Origin: an uncultured Clostridium sp.
Lineage (GTDB): Bacteria; Bacillota; Clostridia; TANB77; CAG-508
Length of the DNA stretch: 64,000 nt
Assembly: GCA_947648215.1 (NCBI GenBank)
Contig: CANSMW010000004.1
Location: 1 to 64,000 of the forward strand
Direction of reading: 5' to 3'
A program made the position numbers and the translations under genes. Every line of letters begins with the position of its first letter. The first letter of the stretch is position 1. Positions 1-8,938 of the stretch are shown in pieces. Below the pieces are notes generated by a model. It was given only the letters and a program-made list of their open reading frames with translations, was not told the origin of the DNA and ran no database searches.

Positions 1-748
1 CAGTTAAGCCACTATCGCCTAGTGGTCCTCCTATAACAAACCTTCCTGTTGGATTAATATAGTATTTGGTTTGGTCGTCTAATAATTCCTTTGGAATAAT
101 GTATTTTATAACATGCTGAATAATATCTTTTCTTAGCACTTCTAATTCTATTTCTTCCTTGTGTTGGGTAGAAACAACTACCGTATCTACTCGTACTGGC
201 TTGTCCCCTTTATATTCTATCGTTACTTGTGTTTTCCCATCTGGACGTAAATATGGAAGAATATTTTGTTTTCTTACTTCGGATAAACGTTTGGAAAGTT
301 TATGTGCTAAGTAAATAGGAAGTGGCATATAGGCATCGGTTTCACTGCATGCATATCCAAACATAATTCCTTGGTCTCCTGCTCCTTCTGAGGTAAGATT
401 GGCTCCTTGTTTTTTTTCTAAGGAAGTATTTACTCCCATGGCAATATCTGGGGATTGTTTACTAATGTTTACATGAATGTCACAAGTTTTATAGTCCATA
501 TCGAGGTCTTTGTTATCATAGCCAATTTCTTTGATTGCAGTTCTTGCGATTTCTTCTATATTAATATTGGCATTTGATGTAATTTCTCCTGTAATAACAA
601 CTTCTCCTTTTCCTGCGACAGTTTCGCACGCTACTCTGGAATATGGATCCAAAGCCAAACATGCATCTAGTACACTATCGGAGATATAATCACATAATTT
701 GTCTGGATGTCCTTCGGTTACACTTTCACTGGTAAATAATTTTCTCAT
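1..748 (-). CDS. metK: S-adenosylmethionine synthetase, 3' end cut by window edge
   Basis: MetK makes S-adenosylmethionine from methionine and ATP. Reading from the ATG at 746-748 gives [20 protein letters not shown], the typical MetK start with its ATP-binding GHPDK motif. Further on come [12 protein letters not shown] and, at the window edge, the conserved [13 protein letters not shown]. The first 249 codons are present and the C-terminal third lies outside. A GAGGAAAG ribosome site precedes the ATG. Upstream lie an S-box aptamer and a terminator, so the gene should be switched off when SAM is plentiful. It contains no in-frame CGG. Confidence 0.97.
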   Translation of the reverse strand, partial: MRKLFTSESVTEGHPDKLCDYISDSVLDACLALDPYSRVACETVAGKGEVVITGEITSNANINIEEIARTAIKEIGYDNKDLDMDYKTCDIHVNISKQSPDIAMGVNTSLEKKQGANLTSEGAGDQGIMFGYACSETDAYMPLPIYLAHKLSKRLSEVRKQNILPYLRPDGKTQVTIEYKGDKPVRVDTVVVSTQHKEEIELEVLRKDIIQHVIKYIIPKELLDDQTKYYINPTGRFVIGGPLGDSGLT

Positions 749-794
749 TTTTTACTTTCCTCATTTCTTGGTTTGTTAGAATATTTTTTCATTT

Positions 795-819
795 GGGTTG
801 CATGATATGCAACCCCTAC
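795..819. repeat. Short palindromic repeat ending in CCCCTAC
   Basis: A 9-bp perfect stem (gggttgcat / atgcaaccc) with a 3-base loop, followed by cctac. It lies between the metK riboswitch terminator and the metK ribosome site. Hairpins of the same design ending in CCCCTACA recur at 43247-43272 and 43300-43326, which suggests a dispersed small repeat family. Confidence 0.6.
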
Positions 820-834
820 TGGCACATTTTCACG

Positions 835-872
835 TAACAAAAAACCTTTGCACGGGCAAAGGTTTTTTGTTA
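835..872 (-). terminator. Intrinsic terminator, expression platform of the metK riboswitch
   Basis: Perfect 17-bp stem (taacaaaaaacctttgc and its complement) with a 4-base loop and a run of T on the minus strand. It lies between the SAM-I aptamer and metK, and also ends transcripts coming from rplQ. The position fits a transcription-attenuation riboswitch. Confidence 0.85.
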
Positions 873-887
873 TATTTCATTTTTATC

Positions 888-1003
888 AAATAAAATCATC
901 ATTCAAAGCCTTCCTCGCCTTGTCGGTATTAGCACCTTACTCTATTTAAGGTTGCTGTGGAGTCTTTGAGCCGATTCTCTCGTCCACTCTGGATAATTAT
1001 TTC
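888..1003 (-). promoter_or_regulatory. SAM-I (S-box) riboswitch aptamer upstream of metK
   Basis: On the minus strand the conserved S-box pieces appear in order: the 5' segment ttatccagagtggacgagag, the CAGCAACC core, the GGTGCTAATACC element and a closing GATGATTTTAT strand that can pair with the 5' end as P1. A terminator follows at 835-872 and then metK. The aptamer begins within about ten bases of the rplQ stop codon, so readthrough from the ribosomal operon would also pass through it. Confidence 0.88.
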
Positions 1004-1007
1004 ATTT

Positions 1008-1544
1008 TTAAATTAATTCTAAGATGGCCATTGGAGCATTATCTCCTTTACGTGGGCCAATTTTAACCATTCTTGTATATCCACCAACATTATTTGTGTA
1101 TTTTGGTGCAATTTCTCCAAATAGTTTTCCTGGTAAATCCACATTTTTTCCATCTTCATCTTTTACTTTGTTTACCATTTTCATGATTTTCTTTCTTGCA
1201 TTTAAACGAGATGGCATATCTTTTTGTCTTGAAACTGTTTTTTCTTCTTTTACTACTTTTAAATATTCTTTTCCATTCTTGCTTGTTACCTTTTCGGTTT
1301 CTTTATTTCCTTTTGCATCTAATTTTGCTGTAATTACTTTTGCATCTACCGTTTCAAAATTATCTTTTTCTTTGATTGCAAGTGCTACTAAACTATCCAC
1401 AATTGCTTTTACTTCTTTTGCTCTAGTCTCAGTGGTTACAATTTTTCCATGAAGGATAACATCTGTGGTTAAAACTCGAAGCATCGCTAATCTTTGATCG
1501 GTTGGTTTTCCTAACTTTCTATTTCTTGCCACTTTCTTTTTCAC
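1008..1544 (-). CDS. rplQ: 50S ribosomal protein L17, long form
   Basis: L17 lines the polypeptide exit tunnel region of the large subunit. The start [21 protein letters not shown] and the end [25 protein letters not shown] are typical L17. At 178 aa it is longer than the usual roughly 115-130 aa: a lysine- and glutamate-rich insertion occupies about residues 58-110 between the two conserved halves. It is last in the ribosomal operon, 20 bp after rpoA, and the metK riboswitch begins at its stop codon. No in-frame CGG. Confidence 0.95.
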   Translation of the reverse strand: MKKKVARNRKLGKPTDQRLAMLRVLTTDVILHGKIVTTETRAKEVKAIVDSLVALAIKEKDNFETVDAKVITAKLDAKGNKETEKVTSKNGKEYLKVVKEEKTVSRQKDMPSRLNARKKIMKMVNKVKDEDGKNVDLPGKLFGEIAPKYTNNVGGYTRMVKIGPRKGDNAPMAILELI

Positions 1545-1564
1545 CTCTTTACAAAATCTTTTTT

Positions 1565-2512
1565 CTATTCTTCTTCTTTGGCAAAATCTAACCCTAAAGA
1601 ACGTAATTTATGAGTCACTTCATCTAGTGATTTTTTACCTAGATTTCTTACTTTCATCATATCTTCTTCGGTTTTATTTGCTAAATCTTCTACGGTTGAA
1701 ATACCAGCTCTTTTTAAGCAGTTGAAAGAACGAACTGATAATTCTAAATCTTCAATTGACATTTCTAACACTTTTTCTTTTTTCGATTCTTCTTTTTCAA
1801 CCATTACTTGTGTATTTTTGGTTGCTTCGGAAAGGTCTATAAATAATTCTAAGTGTCCTGTCATAACTTTTGCAGCTAAACTTAAAGCCTCATCTGCTTT
1901 TAAGCTTCCATCTGTCCATACTTCGATAATCAATTTATCAAAATCTACCATTTGGCCTACTCTTGTATTTTCTACCGAGTAGTTTACTTTTTTTACTGGT
2001 GTAAAAATCGAATCAATTGGTAATACTGCGATATCTTGGTTTGTTTTTTTGTTTTTGGCAGCTCCATTGTATCCTCTTCCTCTTTCTACTGTCATTTCCA
2101 TTTTTAAGCTTCCACCTTCGGAAACAGTTGCAATATGTAAATCTGGATTTAAGACTTCTACTGAACTATCGGTAATAATATCTGCCGCTGTTACTTCGCC
2201 TTCTCCTTTAAAATCAATACGAATGATTTTTTCGTCATTATCAAATGTTTTTAATCTTACATTTTTCAAATTTAGAATCATTTCTGGTACATCTTCTACC
2301 ACATTTGGTATGGTTGAAAATTCATGTACAACTCCTTCAATCTTTACACTGGTAATTGCACTTCCTGGAAGTGATGAAAGTAGGATTCTTCTTAATGAGT
2401 TTCCTATTGTTACACCATATCCTCGTTCTAATGGTTCACAAACAAATTTTGCATAATTGCTATCCTCATTTATTTCTAAACATTCAATATTTGGCTTTTC
2501 AAATTCTATCAT
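1565..2512 (-). CDS. rpoA: DNA-directed RNA polymerase subunit alpha
   Basis: Alpha subunit of RNA polymerase, 315 aa. The N-terminal assembly domain ([20 protein letters not shown] near residue 35) and the C-terminal DNA- and activator-binding domain ([16 protein letters not shown], then [12 protein letters not shown]) are both present, joined by an acidic-lysine linker near residue 240. It sits between rpsD and rplQ as in other Firmicutes. No in-frame CGG codon seen. Confidence 0.98.
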   Translation of the reverse strand: MIEFEKPNIECLEINEDSNYAKFVCEPLERGYGVTIGNSLRRILLSSLPGSAITSVKIEGVVHEFSTIPNVVEDVPEMILNLKNVRLKTFDNDEKIIRIDFKGEGEVTAADIITDSSVEVLNPDLHIATVSEGGSLKMEMTVERGRGYNGAAKNKKTNQDIAVLPIDSIFTPVKKVNYSVENTRVGQMVDFDKLIIEVWTDGSLKADEALSLAAKVMTGHLELFIDLSEATKNTQVMVEKEESKKEKVLEMSIEDLELSVRSFNCLKRAGISTVEDLANKTEEDMMKVRNLGKKSLDEVTHKLRSLGLDFAKEEE

Positions 2513-2561
2513 TTTTACCTCCCAATTACTTTAGGAACTTTGTCTAGTTCCTCACTTACTT

Positions 2562-3188
2562 CTATTTCGAGTATAACTCTACGATTAAGTGTTCTTGTAC
2601 TGGTAAGTCGATATCTTCTCTTGCTGCAAGTCTTAATACTTTTCCACCTAATTTTTTGGCGTCTTTTTCTAGCCATCCAGGTATTGGTCTTGCAGAATTT
2701 GCCTCAGCATTTACTTTGATAATTCCTTTATCTTTCTTTGATTCTCTTACAGCTACTTCATCTCCTGCTTTTACTAAGTATGAAGCAATGTCAACTTTTT
2801 TACCATTTACTTCAAATAGTCCATGGTTTACAAGTTGTCTTGCTTGTGCTCTTGATGTTCCAAATCCTAAACGATAAACAATATTATCTAATCTACTTTC
2901 TAATATTTGAAGTAAGTTTTCACCAGTAATTCCTTTTTTATTAGAAGCCATTTCGAAATATTTTCTAAATTGTTTTTCTCCTACTCCATAAAATGATTTT
3001 GTTTTTTGTTTTTCTCTTAATTGTGTTCCATATTCAGAAAGCTTTGCTTTCTTTTGACCATGTTGTCCTGGTCCATAATTTCTTCTAGAAACAGAACATT
3101 TATCTGAATAACATCTATCACCTTTTAAGAAAAGTTTTTGACCTTCTCTACGGCAAACACGACATTGTTCATCTTTATATCTTGCCAT
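2562..3188 (-). CDS. rpsD: 30S ribosomal protein S4, zinc-binding form
   Basis: S4 nucleates assembly of the small-subunit 5' domain. The protein is 208 aa with an N-terminal cysteine cluster (CRVCRREG, then C26 and C31) typical of the zinc-binding C+ form, followed by the S4 RNA-binding domain ([20 protein letters not shown]). It is in the alpha operon, between rpsK and rpoA. S4 is the usual autoregulator of this operon in other bacteria; the unusual leader before rpsM could be relevant to that. Confidence 0.97.
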   Translation of the reverse strand: MARYKDEQCRVCRREGQKLFLKGDRCYSDKCSVSRRNYGPGQHGQKKAKLSEYGTQLREKQKTKSFYGVGEKQFRKYFEMASNKKGITGENLLQILESRLDNIVYRLGFGTSRAQARQLVNHGLFEVNGKKVDIASYLVKAGDEVAVRESKKDKGIIKVNAEANSARPIPGWLEKDAKKLGGKVLRLAAREDIDLPVQEHLIVELYSK

Positions 3189-3209
3189 TTTCTTTCTCCT
3201 TTCAATAAA

Positions 3210-3608
3210 TTATACTCTTCTTCTTTTTGGTGGTCTACATCCATTATGTGGAATTGGTGTTACATCCTTAATTGCACTAATTTCTAGACCTGCTGTTTGA
3301 AGAGAACGAATTGCTGCTTCACGACCAGAACCTGGTCCTTTTACAAATACTTCTACTGTTTTTAATCCGTGTTCCATGGCAGCTTTTGCAGCTGTTTCAG
3401 CAGCTTCTCCAGCAGCAAATGGGGTTGATTTTTTAGAACCTTTAAATCCTAATTCTCCAGCACTTGCCCAAGAAATTACATTTCCTTGTGTATCGGTAAC
3501 ACTAACAATTGTATTGTTAAAACTTGAATGAATATGTGCAGCACCTTTTTCAATATTTTTTCTATTTCTTCTAGGTGTTTTCTTTGCTACAGTTTTCTTA
3601 TTAGCCAT
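3210..3608 (-). CDS. rpsK: 30S ribosomal protein S11
   Basis: 132 aa, the usual length. It contains the S11 signatures [16 protein letters not shown] and [16 protein letters not shown] and ends [13 protein letters not shown]. It forms part of the platform of the 30S subunit. It lies 17 bp after rpsM and 22 bp before rpsD on the same transcript. Confidence 0.98.
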   Translation of the reverse strand: MANKKTVAKKTPRRNRKNIEKGAAHIHSSFNNTIVSVTDTQGNVISWASAGELGFKGSKKSTPFAAGEAAETAAKAAMEHGLKTVEVFVKGPGSGREAAIRSLQTAGLEISAIKDVTPIPHNGCRPPKRRRV

Positions 3609-3624
3609 TTGGTTCTATACCTCC

Positions 3625-3993
3625 TTATTTTTTACTTTTACTTACTAATTTTCTTGGACCTTTTCTTGTACGGGCATTGGTTTTTGTTCTTTGTCCTCTT
3701 ACAGGTAGTCCTCTTCTATGACGAATTCCGCGGTAACATCCGATTTCAGTAAGTCTTTTAATATTTAAAGCTACTTCTCTTCTTAAGTCACCTTCTACTT
3801 TGTACCCTTCGTCCATAACTTTTCTAATACTGTTTACTTGTTCGTCTGTTAAATCTTTTACTCTTGTGTCTGGATTTACCTTTGCTTTTTCTAGAATTTT
3901 TCTTGAACTTGATACTCCTATACCATAAATATAAGTAAGTCCAATTTCCACTCTTTTTTCTCTAGGTAAATCGATTCCTGCTATACGAGCCAT
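3625..3993 (-). CDS. rpsM: 30S ribosomal protein S13
   Basis: S13 contacts the P-site tRNA and the large subunit. I start it at the ATG at 3991-3993 ([20 protein letters not shown]) rather than six codons upstream, because a GGAGGTG ribosome site sits about ten bases before it. It contains [20 protein letters not shown] near the end, and the length of 122 aa is normal. It is separated from rpmJ by 197 bp holding two strong hairpins, unlike the tight spacing elsewhere in the operon. Confidence 0.97.
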   Translation of the reverse strand: MARIAGIDLPREKRVEIGLTYIYGIGVSSSRKILEKAKVNPDTRVKDLTDEQVNSIRKVMDEGYKVEGDLRREVALNIKRLTEIGCYRGIRHRRGLPVRGQRTKTNARTRKGPRKLVSKSKK

Positions 3994-4019
3994 AAATTTT
4001 AGCACCTCCAAATTTATTT

Positions 4020-4190
4020 GTTTTCTTCTTTGTTACTATGTTTGTCTTATATTTTAAATGAAATGTACTTAAAATACTTTTGTATTTTAAGTAGTGTTTT
4101 AAAATAGTTCGACAAGAAATGTATATAAACACAAAACTATTTTTTTCAGCCGCTCATAAATAGTCTTGTGTTAATATCGAATTGTCCTTC
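4020..4190 (-). promoter_or_regulatory. Structured leader between rpmJ and rpsM
   Basis: The gap holds two long hairpins on the minus strand. One has a stem of about 15 bp (aacacaagactattt and its near complement, 4129-4175) around a 15-base loop with gagcggctg. The other is a perfect 12-bp stem (tacttaaaatac, 4068-4095) with an AAAA loop. Neither is followed by a T-run, so they do not look like terminators. Inference: a cis-regulatory leader for the rpsM-rpsK-rpsD-rpoA-rplQ part, possibly read by S4, or an RNA-processing site. Confidence 0.4.
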
Positions 4191-4197
4191 ATTTTAA

Positions 4198-4311
4198 TTA
4201 ACCTTGTCTTTGTTTGTGTTTTGGATTTTCACAAATCACTCTAATTTTTCCTTTTCTTTTGATGACTTTGCATTTTTCGCAAATTGGTTTTACTGATGGT
4301 CTAACCTTCAC
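4198..4311 (-). CDS. rpmJ: 50S ribosomal protein L36
   Basis: 37 aa beginning [20 protein letters not shown] and ending NPKHKQRQG, with the C-x2-C and C-x-H zinc residues of the common L36 form. The start is GTG at 4309-4311, supported by AGGAGG eight bases upstream; the only nearby ATG runs directly into a stop. It lies between infA and rpsM as usual. Confidence 0.95.
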   Translation of the reverse strand: MKVRPSVKPICEKCKVIKRKGKIRVICENPKHKQRQG

Positions 4312-4371
4312 TTCATCCACCTCCTGTAATTTCAAATCTTTGGGTTAATGTATGCTTAAAATAGAAAAAAT

Positions 4372-4590
4372 CTATTTTGCTCTCCATGTAATCCTTCCTC
4401 TTGATAAATCATATGGAGACAATTCTACTTTTACTTTGTCTCCTGGTAGGATTTTAATGTAGTTCATTCTCAGTTTACCAGAAATATGGGCTAATATTTG
4501 ATGTCCATTTTCTAATTCTACTTTGAAATTGGTATTTGGTAATGTTTCTACAACAGTTCCCTCTACTTCAATTACATCCTCTTTTGCCAA
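4372..4590 (-). CDS. infA: Translation initiation factor IF-1
   Basis: 72 aa, the standard length, with the S1-like OB fold sequence ([21 protein letters not shown], then [32 protein letters not shown]). IF-1 blocks the A site during initiation. It follows map after about 70 bp. Confidence 0.98.
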   Translation of the reverse strand: MAKEDVIEVEGTVVETLPNTNFKVELENGHQILAHISGKLRMNYIKILPGDKVKVELSPYDLSRGRITWRAK

Positions 4591-4661
4591 GGCTTTTCAC
4601 TCCTTAAACTTGTCATTTTTAAGTCTTTTTACACAATTAGCTTATATAGTATATAACAATT

Positions 4662-5433
4662 TTAAATGATTGTCAATATTTCTGGCTCTTTTTCTGTAAT
4701 TAAAATTGTATTTTCGTAATGTGCAGCTAAACTTCCGTCTTCCGTAATAATTGTCCAACCATCGTTTAGCTCTAAAATACCTGGTTTTCCTTGAATTACC
4801 ATTGGTTCAATGGCAAGTGTCATACCAGCTTCTAATTTAATGCCCTTTCCTGCTTTTCCGTAATTGGGAATTCCTGGGTCTTCATGCATACTTTTTCCAA
4901 TGCCATGTCCTTGAAATTCTTTTACTACACTATATCCATTTTTTTCAATAAACGCTCCAATGGCGTGGCATACATCCCCTAAACGGTTTCCGGCTTTTGC
5001 ATATTGTATTCCTTCAAAAAAGGCTTGTTTTGTTATTTCTACTAAACGTTTTGCCTCATTTGATACCTGTCCTACTAAATACGTTCTTGCGGCATCTCCA
5101 TGAAATCCATTTTTTCCTACTACCAAGTCGACACTCACAATATCTCCATCTTTTATAATAACTTTACTAGATGGAATGCCATGAATCACTTCATCATTAA
5201 TAGAAACACAAATAGACCCGAGGAAAATCAGGTACCCCTTTTTGATAACTTGGGTACCCTTTTTCGGCTGGAATTCCTCCATTTTCTCTAATTACTTTTT
5301 CTGCAATTTTGTCTAATGCTAATGTTGTCATTCCTGGTTTTATTACTTTTTCGATTTCTTTATGGACTAATGCTGTTACACGGCAGGCTTCTCGCATTTG
5401 TTCAATTTCTCTTTTCGATTTAATATCAACCAA
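4662..5433 (-). CDS. map: Methionine aminopeptidase, read through a +1 shift at CGG
   Basis: MetAP removes the initiator methionine and is normally essential. The first frame starts MVDIKSKREIEQMREACRVT and runs to PSYQKGVPDFP. The second frame supplies GSICVSINDEVIHGIPS, the metal and active-site motifs (GHGIG, EPM) and a normal C-terminus. The frames meet at codons CCT CGG GTC; skipping the C at 5220 gives CCT GGG TCT (Pro-Gly-Ser) and a continuous 256-aa enzyme. No other in-frame CGG exists in the gene. An ordinary mutation or a second map copy cannot be excluded from this window alone, but the same pattern recurs in eight other genes. Confidence 0.85.
5218..5220 (-). other. CGG shift site 1 (map)
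   Basis: Zero-frame CCT CGG GTC; restored frame CCT GGG TCT. The four-base unit is CGGG. Confidence 0.85.
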
Positions 5434-5438
5434 TTTTC

Positions 5439-6104
5439 CTACCCCTTTATTTCCTTTACAATATCATTTGCAACATCATCACCTAAACGATTAATGCGTG
5501 TACTTACTTCTTCGGTTCTTAATACTCCTTTTTTCTCGTAATATTCTACAAGTGGACTGGTTTGTTCATCATAAATAGCAAGTCTTCTACGAATTGCTTC
5601 TTCACTAGTATCATCTTCTCTTTGTACTAATTCTGCACCACATTTATCGCAAATTCCTTCTACTTTTGGTGGATGCATAACAAGGTTATAGGTTGCTTTA
5701 CAAGCTTGGTTTGAACATACACGTCTTGTTAAAATACGTTCAATAATTTCATCTCTTGGTGTTGTTAGATTAATCACCATATCGATTTTGTTTCCTTTTT
5801 TAGCTAACATTTCATCTAACTTTTCAGCTTGTGCAATGGTTCTTGGAAATCCATCTAAAATAACACCATTTTTAGCATCATCCTCTTCTAAACGGTTTGC
5901 AACCATTGGAACCGTAATATCATCTGGAACCAATTGTCCATTTTTAATATATTTATTTGCCTCTACACCAAGTTCTGTTTCTTCCTTAATATGTTTTCTA
6001 AAAATATCTCCTGTAGACACTTGAGGAATTCCTAATTTTTCACTTAAAATTCCAGCAACAGTTCCTTTTCCTGTACCTTGGGCACCTAGCATAATCATAT
6101 TCAT
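5439..6104 (-). CDS. adk: Adenylate kinase, zinc-containing
   Basis: Adk interconverts ATP, ADP and AMP. The P-loop is GAQGTGKGT at residue 7, and the LID domain has a Cys4 zinc site (CSNQAC, then CDKCG), the Gram-positive form. I start at the ATG at 6102-6104, ten bases after AAGGAG, giving 221 aa; longer versions lack a ribosome site. It lies 5 bp before map. Unusually, secY is not the next gene upstream: an antitoxin-like peptide and a P-loop gene are there instead. Confidence 0.96.
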   Translation of the reverse strand: MNMIMLGAQGTGKGTVAGILSEKLGIPQVSTGDIFRKHIKEETELGVEANKYIKNGQLVPDDITVPMVANRLEEDDAKNGVILDGFPRTIAQAEKLDEMLAKKGNKIDMVINLTTPRDEIIERILTRRVCSNQACKATYNLVMHPPKVEGICDKCGAELVQREDDTSEEAIRRRLAIYDEQTSPLVEYYEKKGVLRTEEVSTRINRLGDDVANDIVKEIKG

Positions 6105-6219
6105 AATTTTCATTCTCCTTATTCTTAATTTGACTTTTTTCTTAAAAGCCATATATACTATACCGCTTTTTCCAAAATTTTTCAACTATTTTTGAGGAAG
6201 ATTTTGTAATTTTTAGTTA

Positions 6220-6366
6220 CTATTCTTCCTCTATCAATTCATGTTTTGAACCTCTACCTTTTTCTAAATCAGCAACTGCTTTTTCTAATCTTTTTATATT
6301 AGCAGGACTGTAAAAAGGTTCTGCTATATCTTTTGTATTATTCATCATATTTCTTTGTTTACTCAT
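6220..6366 (-). CDS. 48-aa peptide resembling the C-terminus of a RelB/Phd-type antitoxin
   Basis: A short gene with a good ribosome site (aaaggagataag), just downstream of the P-loop gene. The second half, AEPFYSPANIKRLEKAVADL followed by EKGRGSKHELIEEE, resembles the toxin-binding tail of RelB/DinJ or YefM/Phd antitoxins (FYS-x-N-x2-L, acidic end with HEL). No DNA-binding domain precedes it and no recognisable toxin lies beside it. It may be an orphan or truncated antitoxin; the resemblance is by eye. Confidence 0.55.
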   Translation of the reverse strand: MSKQRNMMNNTKDIAEPFYSPANIKRLEKAVADLEKGRGSKHELIEEE

Positions 6367-6371
6367 ATTTC

Positions 6372-6890
6372 TTATCTCCTTTCTACTAATATATATTCAT
6401 TTCTAATTAAGTAATCTTCTAGTGTTTCTTCTCCTTGTAAAATAATTTGTGGTACATTTTTTTGTTTAAATTCTTCAAATCGTTCATCATAAGTACTTAC
6501 TACTTTTTCTATATAATCTTCGTTATTTCCACGTTCTCGATATCTTTTCTCATATAGCCCTATTGCCGATTTTTCTGGATAACAAAGTATATACTCGATT
6601 TTGTTTTCATCATATAGTTCTAATGCCCTTGGAGCTATCCATACTAAAATAATATCATAATTTCTACTTTGCTTTTTTATTTCATCAATATAATTATAAG
6701 GCCACTTCGGATTTTCTTTTCTTTTTGTACCCTTTCTTTGCTCAATTGGAATATTTTCAAGTCCTGTATTATCCCACTTAAATAAACTTGATTCTAAATC
6801 AATTACATTTTCGTATTTTTTCGCTAATGTCGTTTTCCCTACTCCTGCAAAACCTGCTATGATAAGTGGCTTTTTTAATACTTTCTCCAT
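6372..6890 (-). CDS. P-loop nucleoside/nucleotide kinase-like protein, function unknown
   Basis: 172 aa. A Walker A motif, GFAGVGKTT, lies at residues 13-21. A Walker B-like strand (YDIILVWIAP) sits near residue 80 and a basic lid-like helix (EKRYRERGNNEDYIEKV) near residue 115. This is the layout of small kinases of the adenylate/shikimate kinase fold. I do not recognise the substrate. It lies between the PHP phosphoesterase and the antitoxin-like peptide, all on the minus strand with short gaps, so the three are probably co-transcribed. Confidence 0.6.
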   Translation of the reverse strand: MEKVLKKPLIIAGFAGVGKTTLAKKYENVIDLESSLFKWDNTGLENIPIEQRKGTKRKENPKWPYNYIDEIKKQSRNYDIILVWIAPRALELYDENKIEYILCYPEKSAIGLYEKRYRERGNNEDYIEKVVSTYDERFEEFKQKNVPQIILQGEETLEDYLIRNEYILVERR

Positions 6891-6902
6891 ATCATATTTC
6901 TC

Positions 6903-7775
6903 CTATATCCATTCTTCTACAAACTCTTTTGAAATGTCCAAACTTCCTCTTCCTACTCCGATTTGTATATCTGGTTTTGATGTTCCGTGGTAGTCGCTTC
7001 CACCACTAATATATAAATGATTTCTTCTTGCATATTCTACTAAAATTTCTCTTTTATTTCCTTCTTCAGAAGAAGGATGAAAACATTCTATTCCATCTAA
7101 TTTCGCTTCTTTTTGTAACTCATCTATAAAATCAATCGTGTTTTCAAATTGATATTCAAATGGATGGGCTAGAAACGCCTTTCCTCCTGCTTTATGAATG
7201 ATATGAATTACTTCTTTATATTTGGGTCTAAATTCAATATGGTTCATAAAGTAAGTACTTTTTGGATTTGCCAGTCCTATTCTATAAAACACACTAAATG
7301 ACTCCGTAAACTCTCCTAATATTTTATGATTTTCCTTATGTGACATTACTTCGTTATAGATTGGTAATTCCACATACTCTGTTGCTTTGGCAGGCTTTTT
7401 AATTTTACTTTTATCATAAACAAGTCCATGCTTATCACATATCGCAAACAATCTGTTACGACAGATTTCCTGCTGTTTTATTAAAATATCTTCTGAATAA
7501 TACTTTTTACACCATTGTTCTATAACTTCTGGATTTATATTATAAGCTAACATTCCAATACTTCTATCTTGGAACACTGCATGCAATTCGGTTCCTTTTA
7601 TTATCGTTCCTGAAAAATTTGTATTACTCTTTAATGCTTCATCGTCATATTGCTTACATGTATCATGGTCAGTAATGGAAATGTATTCTAATTTTTGCTC
7701 TTCGCACATTTTCAAAACTTCTTCTACTGTCTTATCACCATCGGAATAAACGGTGTGCATATGCATATCTATCAT
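6903..7775 (-). CDS. PHP-domain phosphoesterase
   Basis: 290 aa. PHP metal-binding motifs are clear: DMHMHTVYSDG at the N-terminus, SITDHDT near residue 38, FLAHPF near residue 195 and GGSDYHG near residue 258. Related proteins hydrolyse 3',5'-bisnucleotides or act on RNA 5' ends; the substrate here is not certain. A GAGGAG ribosome site precedes the ATG. It heads a small operon with the P-loop gene at 6372-6890. Confidence 0.8.
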   Translation of the reverse strand: MIDMHMHTVYSDGDKTVEEVLKMCEEQKLEYISITDHDTCKQYDDEALKSNTNFSGTIIKGTELHAVFQDRSIGMLAYNINPEVIEQWCKKYYSEDILIKQQEICRNRLFAICDKHGLVYDKSKIKKPAKATEYVELPIYNEVMSHKENHKILGEFTESFSVFYRIGLANPKSTYFMNHIEFRPKYKEVIHIIHKAGGKAFLAHPFEYQFENTIDFIDELQKEAKLDGIECFHPSSEEGNKREILVEYARRNHLYISGGSDYHGTSKPDIQIGVGRGSLDISKEFVEEWI

Positions 7776-7919
7776 AACGTTCTCCTCATATTAAAATTTC
7801 TATTCCTATTATACCAATACCTTTTCCCTTTTTCAATCAATTTTCTTCTTTTTATTCTTTTCTAACTATCCCCTTATAGAATAAAATGCAAATAGTCTTT
7901 GGATGTTGTTGTTATAAAA

Positions 7920-7948
7920 TTGCATTTTATGTCTATTTGTGCTATAAT
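7920..7948 (+). promoter_or_regulatory. SigA-type promoter for the HD-domain gene
   Basis: TTGCAT at 7920-7925 and TATAAT at 7943-7948 with a 17-base spacer, 47 bp before the ATG of the plus-strand gene at 7995. The pseudogene copy at 8939 carries a similar but decayed version. Confidence 0.7.
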
Positions 7949-7994
7949 AGAGTTATACGCGAAAAAGCAAATAAAGAAAATGGAGGATTAAAAA

Positions 7995-8801
7995 ATGAAC
8001 ATTAACAAAGCTATTTTACAGTATCATCAAAAAAACCGGTATGAAGCAATCTTCGTAGGAGATAAGTCTTTGGAGGACAAAAGATTGCATATCGCCAATG
8101 TCATCACACAGTCGGAAGCAATTGCACGAGCACAGCACTCACCTGTTGATTATGAGTTTTTGGCACTTTGTGCTGAACATCATGACGACGGCAGGGTTGA
8201 CCAGTATGAGCTTCTCGGAAAGTTTTTGGATTCAGAAATTCTGCATAATGAACTTTCTGCACAAAGGTTCAACCGTTTTCTGGCACAATTTCTGGAACAG
8301 AATCATATTACTGAGATTGACGATTCTATTAGACTTTTCCTTGATGTCATGCTGTACCATGGCAGAATGGATGTGGCAAACCTGTCAGATGAAAGTAGAC
8401 TTTATGTCGAAATCATCACGGCTGCAGACGATTTTGAGAATGCCTGTAGTTGTGTTTCCTACCTTGTAAGAGAAGCAGAAACTGATGCAAAAGGTTACAT
8501 CAAAGAAAAGCCAGAAGCCAACCAGAAATTCGTTTCCAATTTTGTGTGGGAACATTTCTGCAGGGGAGAAAAATTTGACAAACATACCCATTGCACTACT
8601 TATGCCGAATACGTTCTCTTTGCTGCAACACTAGCAATGACCTGTATTAAAAAATACGGCAACATTGCAAAGGTGGCTCTTTCGCAACCCGGCTATGGCT
8701 ATTCTTCTATTTTAGATGGCTACAAAGACGTCTTTTCTAAAACTCTTTATCCCAAAACGGCCAGAGAAGCCTATGATGTTTTGGTTAGTATGGCTCATTA
8801 A
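7995..8801 (+). CDS. HD-domain protein, putative metal-dependent phosphohydrolase
   Basis: 268 aa. An HD-type metal site is suggested by RLHIAN (residue 31), CAEHHDDGR (residue 59) and ITAADDFENA (residue 135). Codon use is richer in G and C than in the neighbours. Codon 15 is an in-frame CGG that aligns with an arginine (CGA) in the decayed paralogue downstream. If CGG is skipped in this host, the protein would end after about 20 codons. The gene has its own promoter and terminator, and I infer recent arrival from a standard-code relative. Confidence 0.65.
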   Translation: MNINKAILQYHQKNRYEAIFVGDKSLEDKRLHIANVITQSEAIARAQHSPVDYEFLALCAEHHDDGRVDQYELLGKFLDSEILHNELSAQRFNRFLAQFLEQNHITEIDDSIRLFLDVMLYHGRMDVANLSDESRLYVEIITAADDFENACSCVSYLVREAETDAKGYIKEKPEANQKFVSNFVWEHFCRGEKFDKHTHCTTYAEYVLFAATLAMTCIKKYGNIAKVALSQPGYGYSSILDGYKDVFSKTLYPKTAREAYDVLVSMAH

Positions 8802-8819
8802 GTATTCATAGCACTCTAT

Positions 8820-8857
8820 CTCCTCACCGAAGTCTTTTCTTTGGTGGGGAGTTTTTA
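8820..8857 (+). terminator. Intrinsic terminator after the HD gene
   Basis: CTCCTCACC pairs with GGTGGGGAG (one G-T pair) around an AAG-rich loop, followed by TTTTTATTTTT. Confidence 0.85.
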
Positions 8858-8938
8858 TTTTTGTATTTTATGTTGATTTGTGTTGTAGTAAAATTATTGA
8901 ATATAATAAGAATTACAAAAGAATTGGAGGTATGCTTT

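Noticed and set aside
1024..1452. Plus-strand open frame opposite rplQ and many similar antisense frames
   Set aside because: They mirror conserved minus-strand genes, have no ribosome sites and no family resemblance.
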